The notes beneath the pieces were generated by a model. It saw only the letters and a program-made list of their open reading frames with translations. It had not been told where the DNA came from and did no database searches. The translations under genes were made by a program, and so were the position numbers. Source: Paenibacillus sp. yr247 (GTDB taxonomy: Bacteria; Bacillota; Bacilli; Paenibacillales; NBRC-103111). From it: DNA of 64,000 bases. This document shows positions 28,557-38,200 of this stretch, piece by piece (positions within the stretch are counted from its first letter, which is position 1; every line of letters begins with the position of its first letter). The stretch covers positions 496,001 through 560,000 of the forward strand of contig NZ_FNIF01000001.1 in assembly GCF_900103825.1 (NCBI RefSeq). The letters are read 5' to 3'.

Positions 28557-29324
28557 ATGGCGAGCTGGTTTCGAAAAAGAAGCACACTAGAGACTTTAGC
28601 GATTGAAGAGGAGATGGAGTCTGACATACGTTTCTCTCGGCTCGCTCCAGCGAGTCCGCTATTGAAGGTAAGTGGTGTACATCGCTCCTTTCAAGTAGGA
28701 GGCCAAAGGTTAGATGTACTAAAAGGGATTGCGATGGAGCTGAAACCGCTGCAGCTTGTTATGCTCAAAGGCAGGTCAGGCTCGGGGAAAACTACGCTGC
28801 TTAATTTAGTCGGGGGGCTGGATCAACCGAATGAGGGGGAGATTTTATTTCAGGATCACGCTTTTCATCTATGTAGTGATGATGAACGGACGTTGATTCG
28901 TCGAAAGGAGATTGGTTTTATCTTTCAGTCTTATGCTCTAATGCCTTTATTGTCTGCTTGGGAAAATGTCGAGCTGGCGCTGCGAATGGCGGGCATTCCG
29001 CGCTCACAGTGGAAAGAAAGGGTGAAGCATTGTCTGGACCTAGTTGGTCTTGGCAAGCGGATGCATCATCGTCCTTACGAACTTTCCGGGGGTGAGCAGC
29101 AGCGTGTTGCGATTGCTAAGGCGATTGCGCATCGGCCCTCCCTTATTTTAGCGGATGAGCCTACAGCAGAGTTGGATTCCCAGATGGGTGCACAGATTAT
29201 GTCCGTTTTTCGCAGTATGATTGCAACAGAACAAGTTACAATTTGTATGACGACACATGACCCTACAATTTTGGAGGTTGCTGATCATGTTTACGAAATG
29301 GTGGACGGAAAATTCGTCTCATAG
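28557..29324 (+). CDS. ABC transporter ATPase (MacB/LolD type), first of two
   Basis: A 255-aa ATPase of the LolD/MacB/FtsE group that powers FtsX-type permeases. It has Walker A GRSGSGKTT, Q-loop IFQSYALMPLLS, signature LSGGEQQRVA, Walker B LILADEPTAELD and H-loop MTTHDP. The first 34 residues (acidic, MASWFRKRSTLETLAIEEEM) extend beyond the family norm. The SD is weak (AAAGGAAG). The 3' end overlaps the adaptor lipoprotein gene by 38 bases. It begins an operon of six genes running to 37916. Confidence 0.9.
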   Translation: MASWFRKRSTLETLAIEEEMESDIRFSRLAPASPLLKVSGVHRSFQVGGQRLDVLKGIAMELKPLQLVMLKGRSGSGKTTLLNLVGGLDQPNEGEILFQDHAFHLCSDDERTLIRRKEIGFIFQSYALMPLLSAWENVELALRMAGIPRSQWKERVKHCLDLVGLGKRMHHRPYELSGGEQQRVAIAKAIAHRPSLILADEPTAELDSQMGAQIMSVFRSMIATEQVTICMTTHDPTILEVADHVYEMVDGKFVS

Positions 29325-30384
29325 TTGGACGATGAAGACATTAGCAGCACTGCTTGTATGTTCTATACTCCTACTCTCTTCAGGTTGTTCGCTATTGCCT
29401 AAGGAGCAGGATGAAGAACCACTTCCCATGATTAATCCACCTAAGCTTTCCAAAAAGCCCGAGTATACCGTGAAAACGGAGACCCTTGAGACGAAAGTAA
29501 GAGGGAGTGGACGATTAATGGCGCTGCAAGAAGAAAAGCTCTTTTTCTCCGAAGATATGACCGCCAAACGGATAAGTGCTATCCTCGTGAAGAACGGGGA
29601 TTCCGTAGAGATAGGGCAGCCGGTTGCCGAACTTGACGTTACGGATATGGAGAGTGATTTGAAGCGGAAGAAGCTTCAAACACGTAAGGATGAGCTGACG
29701 ATGATCGAAACGCTTCGGAAGGCTGACGAAATGACGCCTGAGCAAATTGAGCAGGCCAAGATTGATTTTGAGCTGAAGCGTGAGGAACTGACCAAGCTCG
29801 AGTCACAAGTTGGTAAAGCGAAGCTGCTCGCACCGTTCCGCGGAACCATCGTCACGGTAGCAGCCAAGAAAGGTGATACCGTGAAATCCGGAGAGTCCGT
29901 CGCGACGCTCGCAGATTTGAATGAATTAACCGTGGCCGCAAGTATTAGTGCAGATGATGCGAAGAAAGTAGCCATTGGGATGGATGTTCAAGTGGACATT
30001 AATTCAGCCGGTCAGCATAAAGGTAAAGTAAAGCAACTTCCTAACTTACAAGCAGGTGGTAACAACGGGGCTGGCTTCCCAGGAGACGGACAAGGCGGCA
30101 AACAGGATACAATCGATCAATATTTGGTTGTTCAGCTGAATGAGTTTCCGAAAGGACTGAATCGAGGAACACCGCTTAGTGTGACGATTATTACACAAAG
30201 AAAAGAAAACGCCACGACGATCCCCTTGGCTGCTCTTCGTTCCTATTCAGGCCGAAATTATGTGCAAGTGATTGATAATCAAGGCAATAAGAAAGAAGTC
30301 GACGTGGAGATCGGTCAACAGACGTCAACGGATGTGGAGATTGTAAAAGGTCTTACAGCCGGACAGAAAGTAGTGGGTCGTTAA
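29287..30384 (+). CDS. Membrane-fusion (adaptor) lipoprotein of the ABC efflux operon
   Basis: A 365-aa MacA/YknX-like adaptor. ATG 29287 is chosen because GGAGG lies 9 bases upstream; the longer frame to 29257 has none. The N-terminus is a lipoprotein signal with lipobox LSSGC (Cys34). A biotinyl-lipoyl-like domain is split by a helical hairpin (VKNGDSVEIGQPVAELDV, then AKLLAPFRGTIVTVAAKKGDTVKSGES), followed by a beta-barrel and a C-terminal membrane-proximal domain. A Gly-rich insertion lies near 255-275. It should link the FtsX-type permease to the cell-wall side. Its stop overlaps the permease start (TAATG). Confidence 0.9.
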   Translation: MFTKWWTENSSHSWTMKTLAALLVCSILLLSSGCSLLPKEQDEEPLPMINPPKLSKKPEYTVKTETLETKVRGSGRLMALQEEKLFFSEDMTAKRISAILVKNGDSVEIGQPVAELDVTDMESDLKRKKLQTRKDELTMIETLRKADEMTPEQIEQAKIDFELKREELTKLESQVGKAKLLAPFRGTIVTVAAKKGDTVKSGESVATLADLNELTVAASISADDAKKVAIGMDVQVDINSAGQHKGKVKQLPNLQAGGNNGAGFPGDGQGGKQDTIDQYLVVQLNEFPKGLNRGTPLSVTIITQRKENATTIPLAALRSYSGRNYVQVIDNQGNKKEVDVEIGQQTSTDVEIVKGLTAGQKVVGR

Positions 30385-33320
30385 TGTCTATCCCGATGCT
30401 GCGGTTTTTATTTCGGAAAATGTGGAATACCCGTTGGCTAACGCTCAGCACCTTACTCGGACTTGTTATGGCTGTTGCCTTCACCACGAGCATTCCGATG
30501 TACGCGGATGGGTCGCTGAAGCGAGTTGTTGCCAAATCGTTGGAAGAGAAGAGCAGCGGACTTCCTGCAGGCTCTCTGCTTATGCGCAATCAAGCTGTTG
30601 GGACAGAACGTGCAGGCCTGGATGAGCTGAAAGACGTCAATGTTTATATACAAGATCAAATTCCCAAAGATATTGGGTTTCCGGTCAATACTTTTGCAAG
30701 AAGTTATTCGATCAAAGGAGCACAGCTATCTCCTGCCGATGCAACAAAGGCTGACCCGAGCAAACGCCGTCAAATGTCATTAACTTCATGGAGTGGGCTC
30801 GGTGAGCAGGTGGAATGGTCCATCGGGCAAATGGCTTCAGGACAAGTACAGAATGGTGTCATTGAAGCTGTTGTCTTAGAGGAAGCTCTGTTTCGGAATG
30901 ATCTTCATGTTGGGGACATCTTTAATTATTCGGTCTCTGGAGCAGGCGGCAGTCAACTGTTAAAGGTGAAAATTGTAGGTTCCTTCAAACCGAAAAACGA
31001 AACGGATGCTTATTGGTTTCAAGGCTTAGAAGGGTTAGTAAATGCACTTATTATTAGCGATGATGTATTTATGAAGACGTTATTAACGGAGAAGAAAATT
31101 CCGCTGCAGCTCGCCAATTGGTACTATGCTTTCGATCTGCGAAACATTCAAACGAGTCAATTATCTCCACTTGAGAACCGTTTGGAAAGATTGGATATTA
31201 ACCTATTCCAAAAACTCAAAAATACCAAGGTTGATGTGTCTTTCAAGCCTATTCTTACTGAATTTAAAGCCCAAAGCGTACAGATGCAGATTTTATTATT
31301 CACATTAGCGGCCCCGATGATTGCAATGGTTTTCTATTACATCGTGATGAATGCCCGACAATCGCTTGATCGACAGCGGAATGTGATTGCCACCCTACGA
31401 AGCCGTGGAGGCAGTACGAAGCAAATCGTAGGGATCTACTTTCTGGAAGGCTTGTTACTTGGAGGCATTGCACTGCTGCTCGGACCGTTTATGGGTTGGT
31501 TCATGGCGAAAAGTATTGGCTCTTCAAGTGGCTTTCTAACCTTTGTGGATCGTAAATCAATTCCTGTCAGCTTCACAGCTGAGGCTATGCTATACGGGGG
31601 ACTCGCAGTTCTCATAGCGATTCTTGCTAGTGTCATTCCAGCGGTCGTTTTCGCAAGATCTTCGATCGTGAACTATAAGCAGCAGCTCGCACGTTCCGAT
31701 CGCTCACCACTGTGGCAGCGTTGGTTCCTTGACATAGTCTTGCTAGGTCTGGTTGGCTACGGCTTCTACTTATTTGACCAACGTCAACTATTGTCTGTGC
31801 AAACGGGACTCACGACGGATCAGCTGCAGGTGCATCCGCTGCTGTTTTTCGTACCAGCACTCTCAATCTTCGCGCTGGGGCTCTTCTTTCTGCGCATCTT
31901 TCCTTGGCTGCTGCGTCTGTTCGGCTGGCTGGGGCGTAGATTCCTTCCCGTGCCGCTTTATTTGACACTCGTGCAGCTTTCACGCTCAGCCAAAGCTTAC
32001 TACCCGCTCATGCTGCTGCTCATTCTCACGCTAGGACTAGGTGTGTACAATTCCTCGGCTGCACGTACGATTGATTTAAACTCGACGGAGCGGACCTTGT
32101 ACCAATATGGGACCGACGTGGTCCTGCAGACCGTATGGGAAGGCTTCTCTGACGATCTGCCAAAGAATCCGAATGCAAGAGGAAACCCTGGAGGAGCTCA
32201 GGGTGGCGGGACCGCAGGATCTGGGGGGAGTAACGGGCAGAATGGCCCGAATGGCAGCGGAGGCTCTGGAGCAGGTGGCGGCCAAGCTGGCCCGAAGCCG
32301 GGAGAGGAAACTCCCACTAAGATTCGCTACGTAGAGCCGCCGTTTCAAGTGTTCCGAGACCTAGAGGGTGTCAAGGCTGCAGCCAGAGTTTTGCTGACCA
32401 AAGGAAACGTCGTCGTATCCGGTAAATCGACCGGCCAAGGAATGGTCATGGGGATCGATAACGTCGACTTTGCCAAAGTAGCCTGGTTTCGGCCCGATTT
32501 ATTCCCAGCACCTCCTAATCAATATCTGAATTTGCTGGGCAGCTATGAGCAAGCCGTCATTATTCCTTCGAATTATGCAAGTAAATATGCGCTTAAAACA
32601 GGTGATCTGCTATCGATTACAATTGGGCAGCAGCCCGTGGAATTCGTCATTGTTGGCATTTTACCGTATTGGCCGAGTCAATACCCCGAGCAAACGCCAT
32701 TTTTCATCACAAATCTGGATTATTTATACGATCAAGCACCTATTAGTCCCTATGAAGTATGGTTGAAAATGAAACCGGAAGCTAAAGTTGCGCCAATTGT
32801 AACAGCCCTCCAGGCCAAAGGGATTGAACTTGCCTCTGTGAAGGATGTTCGTAACGAGCTCATCGTCCAGAAGAAGCTTCCAGCAAGAGGCGGGGTGTTC
32901 GGGATTCTTAGCTTGGGCTTTCTCGTCTCAATCACGGTGTCTTTGATCGGCTATATGCTTTACTGGTTTTTCAATCTTTCCAATAGAGTTGTACAGTTCG
33001 GGGTCCTCCGTGCTATGGGGCTTTCCCGCAAACAATTGACCGGCATGCTGCTCCTTGAACAAGGCTTTACGGCTGGCTTGTCCATCGCGCTAGGTATCGG
33101 GATTGGTAAACTAACGAGTTATTTCTTCTTGCCCTTCCTGCAAACTTCCCAGAATGTGAAGACGCAGGTTCCACCGTTTCGAGTTGTTTTCGATTCCAAA
33201 GACACGTATCAGCTCTATTTCGTCGTTGCATTCATGATGGTGACTGGGGCGCTACTCCTGTTTTTACACATTCGAAGGCTGCGTGTTCATCAAGCTGTGA
33301 AGCTGGGGGAGGAGAAATAG
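30384..33320 (+). CDS. FtsX/MacB-type ABC permease, large two-domain form
   Basis: A 978-aa permease. A first membrane helix near 10-35 is followed by a large extracytoplasmic domain (40-300), a cluster of helices (about 305-550), a second extracytoplasmic domain, and three more helices near 835-975. It resembles two MacB-type units joined, as in other large FtsX-domain permeases. Residues about 595-640 are an extreme Gly/Asn/Gln/Ser-rich linker inside the second external domain. It overlaps the adaptor gene by one base and is followed two bases later by a second ATPase. Likely function is export or mechanotransmission; substrate unknown. Confidence 0.88.
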   Translation: MSIPMLRFLFRKMWNTRWLTLSTLLGLVMAVAFTTSIPMYADGSLKRVVAKSLEEKSSGLPAGSLLMRNQAVGTERAGLDELKDVNVYIQDQIPKDIGFPVNTFARSYSIKGAQLSPADATKADPSKRRQMSLTSWSGLGEQVEWSIGQMASGQVQNGVIEAVVLEEALFRNDLHVGDIFNYSVSGAGGSQLLKVKIVGSFKPKNETDAYWFQGLEGLVNALIISDDVFMKTLLTEKKIPLQLANWYYAFDLRNIQTSQLSPLENRLERLDINLFQKLKNTKVDVSFKPILTEFKAQSVQMQILLFTLAAPMIAMVFYYIVMNARQSLDRQRNVIATLRSRGGSTKQIVGIYFLEGLLLGGIALLLGPFMGWFMAKSIGSSSGFLTFVDRKSIPVSFTAEAMLYGGLAVLIAILASVIPAVVFARSSIVNYKQQLARSDRSPLWQRWFLDIVLLGLVGYGFYLFDQRQLLSVQTGLTTDQLQVHPLLFFVPALSIFALGLFFLRIFPWLLRLFGWLGRRFLPVPLYLTLVQLSRSAKAYYPLMLLLILTLGLGVYNSSAARTIDLNSTERTLYQYGTDVVLQTVWEGFSDDLPKNPNARGNPGGAQGGGTAGSGGSNGQNGPNGSGGSGAGGGQAGPKPGEETPTKIRYVEPPFQVFRDLEGVKAAARVLLTKGNVVVSGKSTGQGMVMGIDNVDFAKVAWFRPDLFPAPPNQYLNLLGSYEQAVIIPSNYASKYALKTGDLLSITIGQQPVEFVIVGILPYWPSQYPEQTPFFITNLDYLYDQAPISPYEVWLKMKPEAKVAPIVTALQAKGIELASVKDVRNELIVQKKLPARGGVFGILSLGFLVSITVSLIGYMLYWFFNLSNRVVQFGVLRAMGLSRKQLTGMLLLEQGFTAGLSIALGIGIGKLTSYFFLPFLQTSQNVKTQVPPFRVVFDSKDTYQLYFVVAFMMVTGALLLFLHIRRLRVHQAVKLGEEK

Positions 33321-33321
33321 C

Positions 33322-34245
33322 ATGATTACTTGCGAGGGCTTAGTCAAAATTTATAAAACGGACGAGATTGAAGTTGTAGCTTTGCAAGGACTTAACATCC
33401 AGATCGACGCTGGTGAGTTTATGGCCATTATCGGGAATAGCGGAAGCGGTAAGTCCACATTGCTTAACATTTTGGGAGGTCTTGATCGACCTTCCGCAGG
33501 TCAAGTGAAAGTAGGCGATTGGGATTTACTAAAGATTACGGATAAGCAGCTTGTTGATTACAAACGGCATACGGTTGGCTTCATCTGGCAAAATAATGCG
33601 CGGAATCTCGTTTCTTACTTGACCGCGCTCGAAAATGTGGAAATGCCGATGATGCTGAGCGGCAATTATGACCCTGCATATGCCAAACAATTGCTTGAAT
33701 GGGTAGGTCTTAGCAATCGGATGAATAACAAGCTGCAAGAACTGTCTGGTGGGGAACAGCAGCGCGTAGCCATTGCGATTTCACTTGCAAACCGTCCGCG
33801 GTTGCTCCTTGCGGATGAACCAACGGGGTCCGTGGATACGAAGACGGCGGATATGATTTTATCTATTTTCCAGCGGCTGAATAAGGAATTGGGTGTGACA
33901 ATTGTTATTGTTACCCATGATTTGTCAATGGCTGGCAAAGTAGGACGGGTCGTCGCGATTCGAGACGGCATGACGAGTTCGGAGTTTATTGCCCGAAACC
34001 CATCGATTACAAGCATTGACAGAATGGCCATGGGACTCACAAGTGAGGATCATGAAGAGTACGTCGTGTTGGATCGAGCAGGTCGTTTACAGGTTCCAAA
34101 AGCTTATTTGACCGCTCTGCAAATTGACGGTAAAGCTACGATGGAGTTTGACGGCGAAAAAATCATGATTAAAGCACCGAAAGTGATACCTGCGCATGAG
34201 GGAGTAGAACCTAATTCACAAACCGTTGGAGGAAAGTTAAAATGA
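33322..34245 (+). CDS. ABC transporter ATPase (MacB/LolD type), second of two
   Basis: A 307-aa ATPase with Walker A GNSGSGKST, Q-loop GFIWQNNARNLV, signature LSGGEQQRVA, Walker B LLLADEPTGSVD and H-loop IVTHD. About 75 residues follow the core domain (from about 230) and include a compact EYVVLDRAGRLQVPKAYL segment, not usual for LolD-type proteins. It is the second ATPase for a single large permease, so the active complex may be an ATPase heterodimer. It overlaps the solute-binding protein gene by 4 bases (ATGA). Confidence 0.9.
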   Translation: MITCEGLVKIYKTDEIEVVALQGLNIQIDAGEFMAIIGNSGSGKSTLLNILGGLDRPSAGQVKVGDWDLLKITDKQLVDYKRHTVGFIWQNNARNLVSYLTALENVEMPMMLSGNYDPAYAKQLLEWVGLSNRMNNKLQELSGGEQQRVAIAISLANRPRLLLADEPTGSVDTKTADMILSIFQRLNKELGVTIVIVTHDLSMAGKVGRVVAIRDGMTSSEFIARNPSITSIDRMAMGLTSEDHEEYVVLDRAGRLQVPKAYLTALQIDGKATMEFDGEKIMIKAPKVIPAHEGVEPNSQTVGGKLK

Positions 34246-35714
34246 AAATGATAACGCGTAAAATGCTTGCCACTACCCTAACGCTGGCAATGGTAGCTCC
34301 TCTTGCTGTTGCTTGTACCAAAGGGGAAAAAGCGGATGATCAAAAGGAGCGTGTGCTGAAGATCGCGACTTCCATGGGGTTTGGTGGCGATGATGAATAC
34401 TTCAGACAACAATTCACCGAAATATTTGAGTTCGCTAATCCGAATATCAAGATTGAAATCATCCCCACGATGGATGAGAAGTTCCGCTATGGCGGTGCTC
34501 AGCCTGGGGAAAAGATGCCGGATCCCATAGAGAAGCTGAAGGAGGTGATGCAGGGGGATAATCCGCCGGATGTGGTGATGGTCGGTTATGAGCAGCTGCC
34601 AGATATGATCGAAAGCAACTTGTTAACTCAGCTTGATCCACGTATAACAAAAGATAAATTTGATACAACTGGTATCGTTCCTGCGGTTATTGACGGCATT
34701 AAAAATGCAGGCGGCGGTAAGCTTTACGCGCTTGCTCCGACATTCAGCTCCTCGGCGCTCATTTATAATAAGAAAATGTTCACAGATGCAGGAACTGATT
34801 TTCCGAAGGATGGCATGACATGGGATGAGGTTTTTGATCTTTCCAAACGCCTGGTCAAAGGGGAAGGAGAGAACCGCATTAATGGTTTCTCATTTTCGAC
34901 GCAATCCCAAGGTGATTTGTTTTACGGTATGCAAATGTATACAGCTCCCCTGCAGCTGAAAATGTTCGATGATGCCGGTGAGAAAATGACTGTGGACACG
35001 GATCAATGGGAAAAGGTTTGGGCGAAAATGGCTCAGCTGCAAAAAGATAATGTATTCCCGGAACTTTTCGATCCGCAAAAGCCAATGAATCGTAAATTCG
35101 ATCAAGAGAATCCTTTTGCCTACGACGATTTCATGTCAAGTCGCTTAGCAATGGGGATTATCAATTATGGTCAAATTCAACAAATAATCAATGCGAACAA
35201 AAACGCAGCCAACTACAAAGGTTTCAAACCGATCGATTGGGATGTCGTGACAATTCCTTCTCACCCTGAAGCTAAAGGCGTTGGCGGCTCCATCTATATG
35301 AATGGGATTATGGGTATTAATGCCAAAGCGCAAAACCCCGATGACGCATGGAAGTTCATTAAATTCATTAATGGTGATGACTGGGCGAAATTGAAATCTC
35401 ACAGTTCCTATAACTTGGTCGCACGTTCCAAATATTTAAAGCCAAAAGATGGATTGGATTTCCATATGGAAGCATTTTATAACGTCGTACCGGTACCTAT
35501 GGAAAATAACTTTAAAATTTATCGCGATAAGCCTAATATTTTTCAAGTACAAGAGATTGGGCGCCTGCAGTTTGCAAATGTTCTAAAAGGGAAAATGACG
35601 GCTCGCGAAGCGCTAAAGCTGTGGCAAACTCAGGGAGATGCGATGCTTAAGCAAATGAAGGATAATCCGAATACGCCAATGAAACCGATGATGGAAGCTG
35701 TTCCTGCAGGTTAG
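34242..35714 (+). CDS. Family-1 extracellular solute-binding lipoprotein
   Basis: A 490-aa lipoprotein with signal peptide and lipobox LAVAC (Cys25), and a MalE/family-1 binding-protein body (ALAPTFSSSALIYNKKMFTDAG, MTWDEVFDLSKRL, GVGGSIYMNGIMGINAKAQNPDDAWKFIKF). Such proteins normally deliver sugars or other ligands to importers with MalFG-type permeases. None is present here; it is translationally coupled to the MacB-type ATPase and permease. It may be a sensor or substrate-presenting subunit, or work with a distant importer. The C-terminal tail is Met/Pro-rich. Confidence 0.88.
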   Translation: MKMITRKMLATTLTLAMVAPLAVACTKGEKADDQKERVLKIATSMGFGGDDEYFRQQFTEIFEFANPNIKIEIIPTMDEKFRYGGAQPGEKMPDPIEKLKEVMQGDNPPDVVMVGYEQLPDMIESNLLTQLDPRITKDKFDTTGIVPAVIDGIKNAGGGKLYALAPTFSSSALIYNKKMFTDAGTDFPKDGMTWDEVFDLSKRLVKGEGENRINGFSFSTQSQGDLFYGMQMYTAPLQLKMFDDAGEKMTVDTDQWEKVWAKMAQLQKDNVFPELFDPQKPMNRKFDQENPFAYDDFMSSRLAMGIINYGQIQQIINANKNAANYKGFKPIDWDVVTIPSHPEAKGVGGSIYMNGIMGINAKAQNPDDAWKFIKFINGDDWAKLKSHSSYNLVARSKYLKPKDGLDFHMEAFYNVVPVPMENNFKIYRDKPNIFQVQEIGRLQFANVLKGKMTAREALKLWQTQGDAMLKQMKDNPNTPMKPMMEAVPAG

Positions 35715-35765
35715 GAGATCGTTCCGTACGATGCAGACAGACTATGAAGGAGGTAACATATTATT

Positions 35766-37916
35766 ATGAGAATCAAGTTCCGCTACACTCGCTTAGCAAC
35801 CATTGCCTTATCTGCTGCGTTGGCATTGGGAACCATGACTCCCGTTTGGGCTGATGGCAGTCCATCCTCTATTGCTTCGACGGTAGGTAAGGTTTCGATA
35901 ACTGGGAGCAGTTTCTTTGAGTTGAAACAGATCCACGTTTTACCTGATCAAAGCGGCAAGCTGGCCACATTTACCATTACTATTCACAACGAAGAGAGCA
36001 GTGAGCTGCAGTTTATTAATTATTGGGTCCGGCTGAAAAGCAAATCCGGTAATCAATTCTCAGCGCGTTTGCTGCCTGCAGATAAGGATAAAAACCGGGT
36101 TGCTCCCGGTTCTACAACAGATTTAACGTTCTATGCTTCTCTTAACCCCAGCACAAACATACAAGATCTCGTTGTCCAATTTATCAAATGGGACTTTAGT
36201 CAATCGAAATTTGAAAATGTACTGGGAGAGATCGCGGTACCAGATGAGTATTCGGATGTTACGCCTGCGGATGGCGTTGCAGCCATTTCTGTGGGCGGTA
36301 TCCAGGTGAATGCTTCTATTAAGAAGTTCATCAGCAACAAGAATGAAAAATATCATGTTCCAACCGTGTATGTAACTTTAGAGAATGCTGGCAATCACAC
36401 GGTCACCATTCCCTCGTACCTCTTCTCGATCCGCACGCCGGAGGGGCTGCTATATCCGATGGATGCTAAGGGTCTGAAAGAGTTGAAAATCAATCCGAAG
36501 GAGAGCAAGGAGATTCAACTATCGGGTTCCATTCCGGTGTCGGTTGCCGCGGATAATTGGCAGTTGTCCGTAGCGGAAACAATTCCAGACTTGAAGTTAA
36601 ACGTATCCGTTACGAATTTCCAACTGCCAGCAGTTACCGTACAAGAAGGTGGTTCAGTTGGAAAAGAGTACTCCTTCACGAGTAAATCAGGTGTTTATAC
36701 AACTCAGCTTAATGGACTTCATCGATTACCTTGGGAAGATCAAGACTTATTAACAGCCGATTTGACACTAAGTAATAAAGGTGAGGAGTCCTTGCCTATT
36801 CCGAAATTATCGGGGTATTTCCTGCTCGACGATGCTGTTAAAATCGATGCTAAGCTTATTCAGACCGCTAAAGTGATTGGATTGGGAGCGGGAGCAAGCG
36901 TCAATTTGCAAATTGCAGGCAAAGTGCCGTATACATATGAGTTTTCTCACGTGAAGTTAGTTTTGCAAGAAAATGAGGCAGAAGCGTCAACTATAGATAC
37001 GGATAAGGGCAGTTCCTCAGCTACAGATGTACTGGAGTTCACCACACAGTCGGAGCTTCAGGCCATTCCTTTCATCGGCTTGGGCCAGTCCTACACAGCT
37101 ATTGATGTTGGACGTAAGGCAAAGTATGTGGTTCGCAATGTGTCCACTTATGAAGACAAAACGAATATCATGTACTCGGCGATGGTAGAAGTAACGAATT
37201 TGGAGAAGCGATTTACGAATGTTTCCAAGCTCGTCGCCAATTTCCGTTCGTCGGATGGGACCGTTTTTCCGGCAACAGTTGCTGAAGTAAAGAATAAAAT
37301 AAGCCCAGCAGGAAAAGCGTTACTAAACATATGGGCATCTGTCCCCAAAGGCTACTCCACTTCAAATATGAACTTACTCCTTGGAGAAGCAGTCACCGAC
37401 GGCAAACTGTCCGAAGGTGAGAAAACCGTTGCTGATTCCTATGTGAACCCAGTTGCCTATGGGCTGCCGGATGAGAAGACGAATGTAGCAACATTACTTA
37501 AGAATGTCGATTTATTTCCTTATACGATTACGATAGATAAAATTGGTACGAAGATTGAGGATAAAGTATTTACTTTAAAATTTAACTACGAGTTAATGAA
37601 AGAAAAATTGACGGAAATCAACACCGAAGGTCATAGCTTGCTGCTAGTTTTTGAAGATGGCGGTGGAATCAAGCGATTTGAGAAAAAATTTGATTTCAAA
37701 GACTTTGATGTGATTAATGGAGACTCTACAGCCGATGAAGATACAAAGATTCGTCTAGGCAAGCGGAAAAATTTTCAAATTACAATTCCAGATCCGGGAC
37801 TCATCTATAACACCAAATTCCTCGAGAAATATACGCTCAGTATTTATGATGAGTTCCAAGGTCAAAGAAAGCTGCTGGCGACACAGAAAGCGGATTGGTT
37901 TATTACAACGGACTGA
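35766..37916 (+). CDS. Secreted beta-rich repeat protein ending the ABC efflux operon
   Basis: I do not recognise the family. The 716-aa protein has a signal peptide (cleavage likely after PVWA, near residue 30) and no membrane anchor. The body reads as several tandem modules of about 100-120 residues, each with a run like VTLENAGNHTVTIPSYLFSI, a DG/EG-x-LY element, a turn with a Pro/Gly, and a closing LxLxxxE strand: an Ig-like or beta-sandwich pattern. The C-terminal domain starts NVDLFPYTITIDKIG. A related protein (583 aa) ends the RND operon at 42622. It probably works outside the membrane with the adaptor lipoprotein. Confidence 0.85.
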   Translation: MRIKFRYTRLATIALSAALALGTMTPVWADGSPSSIASTVGKVSITGSSFFELKQIHVLPDQSGKLATFTITIHNEESSELQFINYWVRLKSKSGNQFSARLLPADKDKNRVAPGSTTDLTFYASLNPSTNIQDLVVQFIKWDFSQSKFENVLGEIAVPDEYSDVTPADGVAAISVGGIQVNASIKKFISNKNEKYHVPTVYVTLENAGNHTVTIPSYLFSIRTPEGLLYPMDAKGLKELKINPKESKEIQLSGSIPVSVAADNWQLSVAETIPDLKLNVSVTNFQLPAVTVQEGGSVGKEYSFTSKSGVYTTQLNGLHRLPWEDQDLLTADLTLSNKGEESLPIPKLSGYFLLDDAVKIDAKLIQTAKVIGLGAGASVNLQIAGKVPYTYEFSHVKLVLQENEAEASTIDTDKGSSSATDVLEFTTQSELQAIPFIGLGQSYTAIDVGRKAKYVVRNVSTYEDKTNIMYSAMVEVTNLEKRFTNVSKLVANFRSSDGTVFPATVAEVKNKISPAGKALLNIWASVPKGYSTSNMNLLLGEAVTDGKLSEGEKTVADSYVNPVAYGLPDEKTNVATLLKNVDLFPYTITIDKIGTKIEDKVFTLKFNYELMKEKLTEINTEGHSLLLVFEDGGGIKRFEKKFDFKDFDVINGDSTADEDTKIRLGKRKNFQITIPDPGLIYNTKFLEKYTLSIYDEFQGQRKLLATQKADWFITTD

Positions 37917-37934
37917 TTCATTATTGGATTGAGT

Positions 37935-37964
37935 AAAGCGAAGGCATTCCTGCCTTCGCTTTTG
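37935..37964 (+). terminator. Terminator of the ABC efflux operon
   Basis: AAAGCGAAGGCA pairs perfectly with TGCCTTCGCTTT across TTCC, followed by TTGTTTGTTT. Confidence 0.9.
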
Positions 37965-37978
37965 TTTGTTTAGTCACA

Positions 37979-38032
37979 TGAAGTCATAACCGTTCACCCA
38001 TGCATATGACCATATTATGACTGGAATATGAC
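37979..38032. promoter_or_regulatory. Tandem TATGAC repeats upstream of the RND operon
   Basis: TATGAC occurs three times in direct orientation starting at 38005, 38016 and 38027, exactly 11 bases apart, and once inverted (GTCATA, 37983). TGAAGTCATA (37979-37988) and TATGACTTCA (38027-38036) form a 10-bp inverted repeat. Six-base repeats with five-base spacers are typical of OmpR/PhoB-family response regulator sites. The cognate regulator is not in the window. Confidence 0.5.
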
Positions 38033-38200
38033 TTCACTCACCTGTTTTTATCAAATTGAAGCGATATAATAAATCCAGACCGAGAAAAAACATAAAATTT
38101 TCAAAGCTAGTTTATATTTTGTTAAGAAATTCCAAGTATGATGAATGAGTGAGCACCAAGGATGTAGGGTATTAAAGCTGGTGATAGGGGAGAAGTGAGA

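Noticed and set aside
28373..28606. 77-codon frame upstream of the first ABC ATPase
   Set aside because: No SD, runs across the inverted repeat and into the ATPase gene in another frame; composition is not protein-like.
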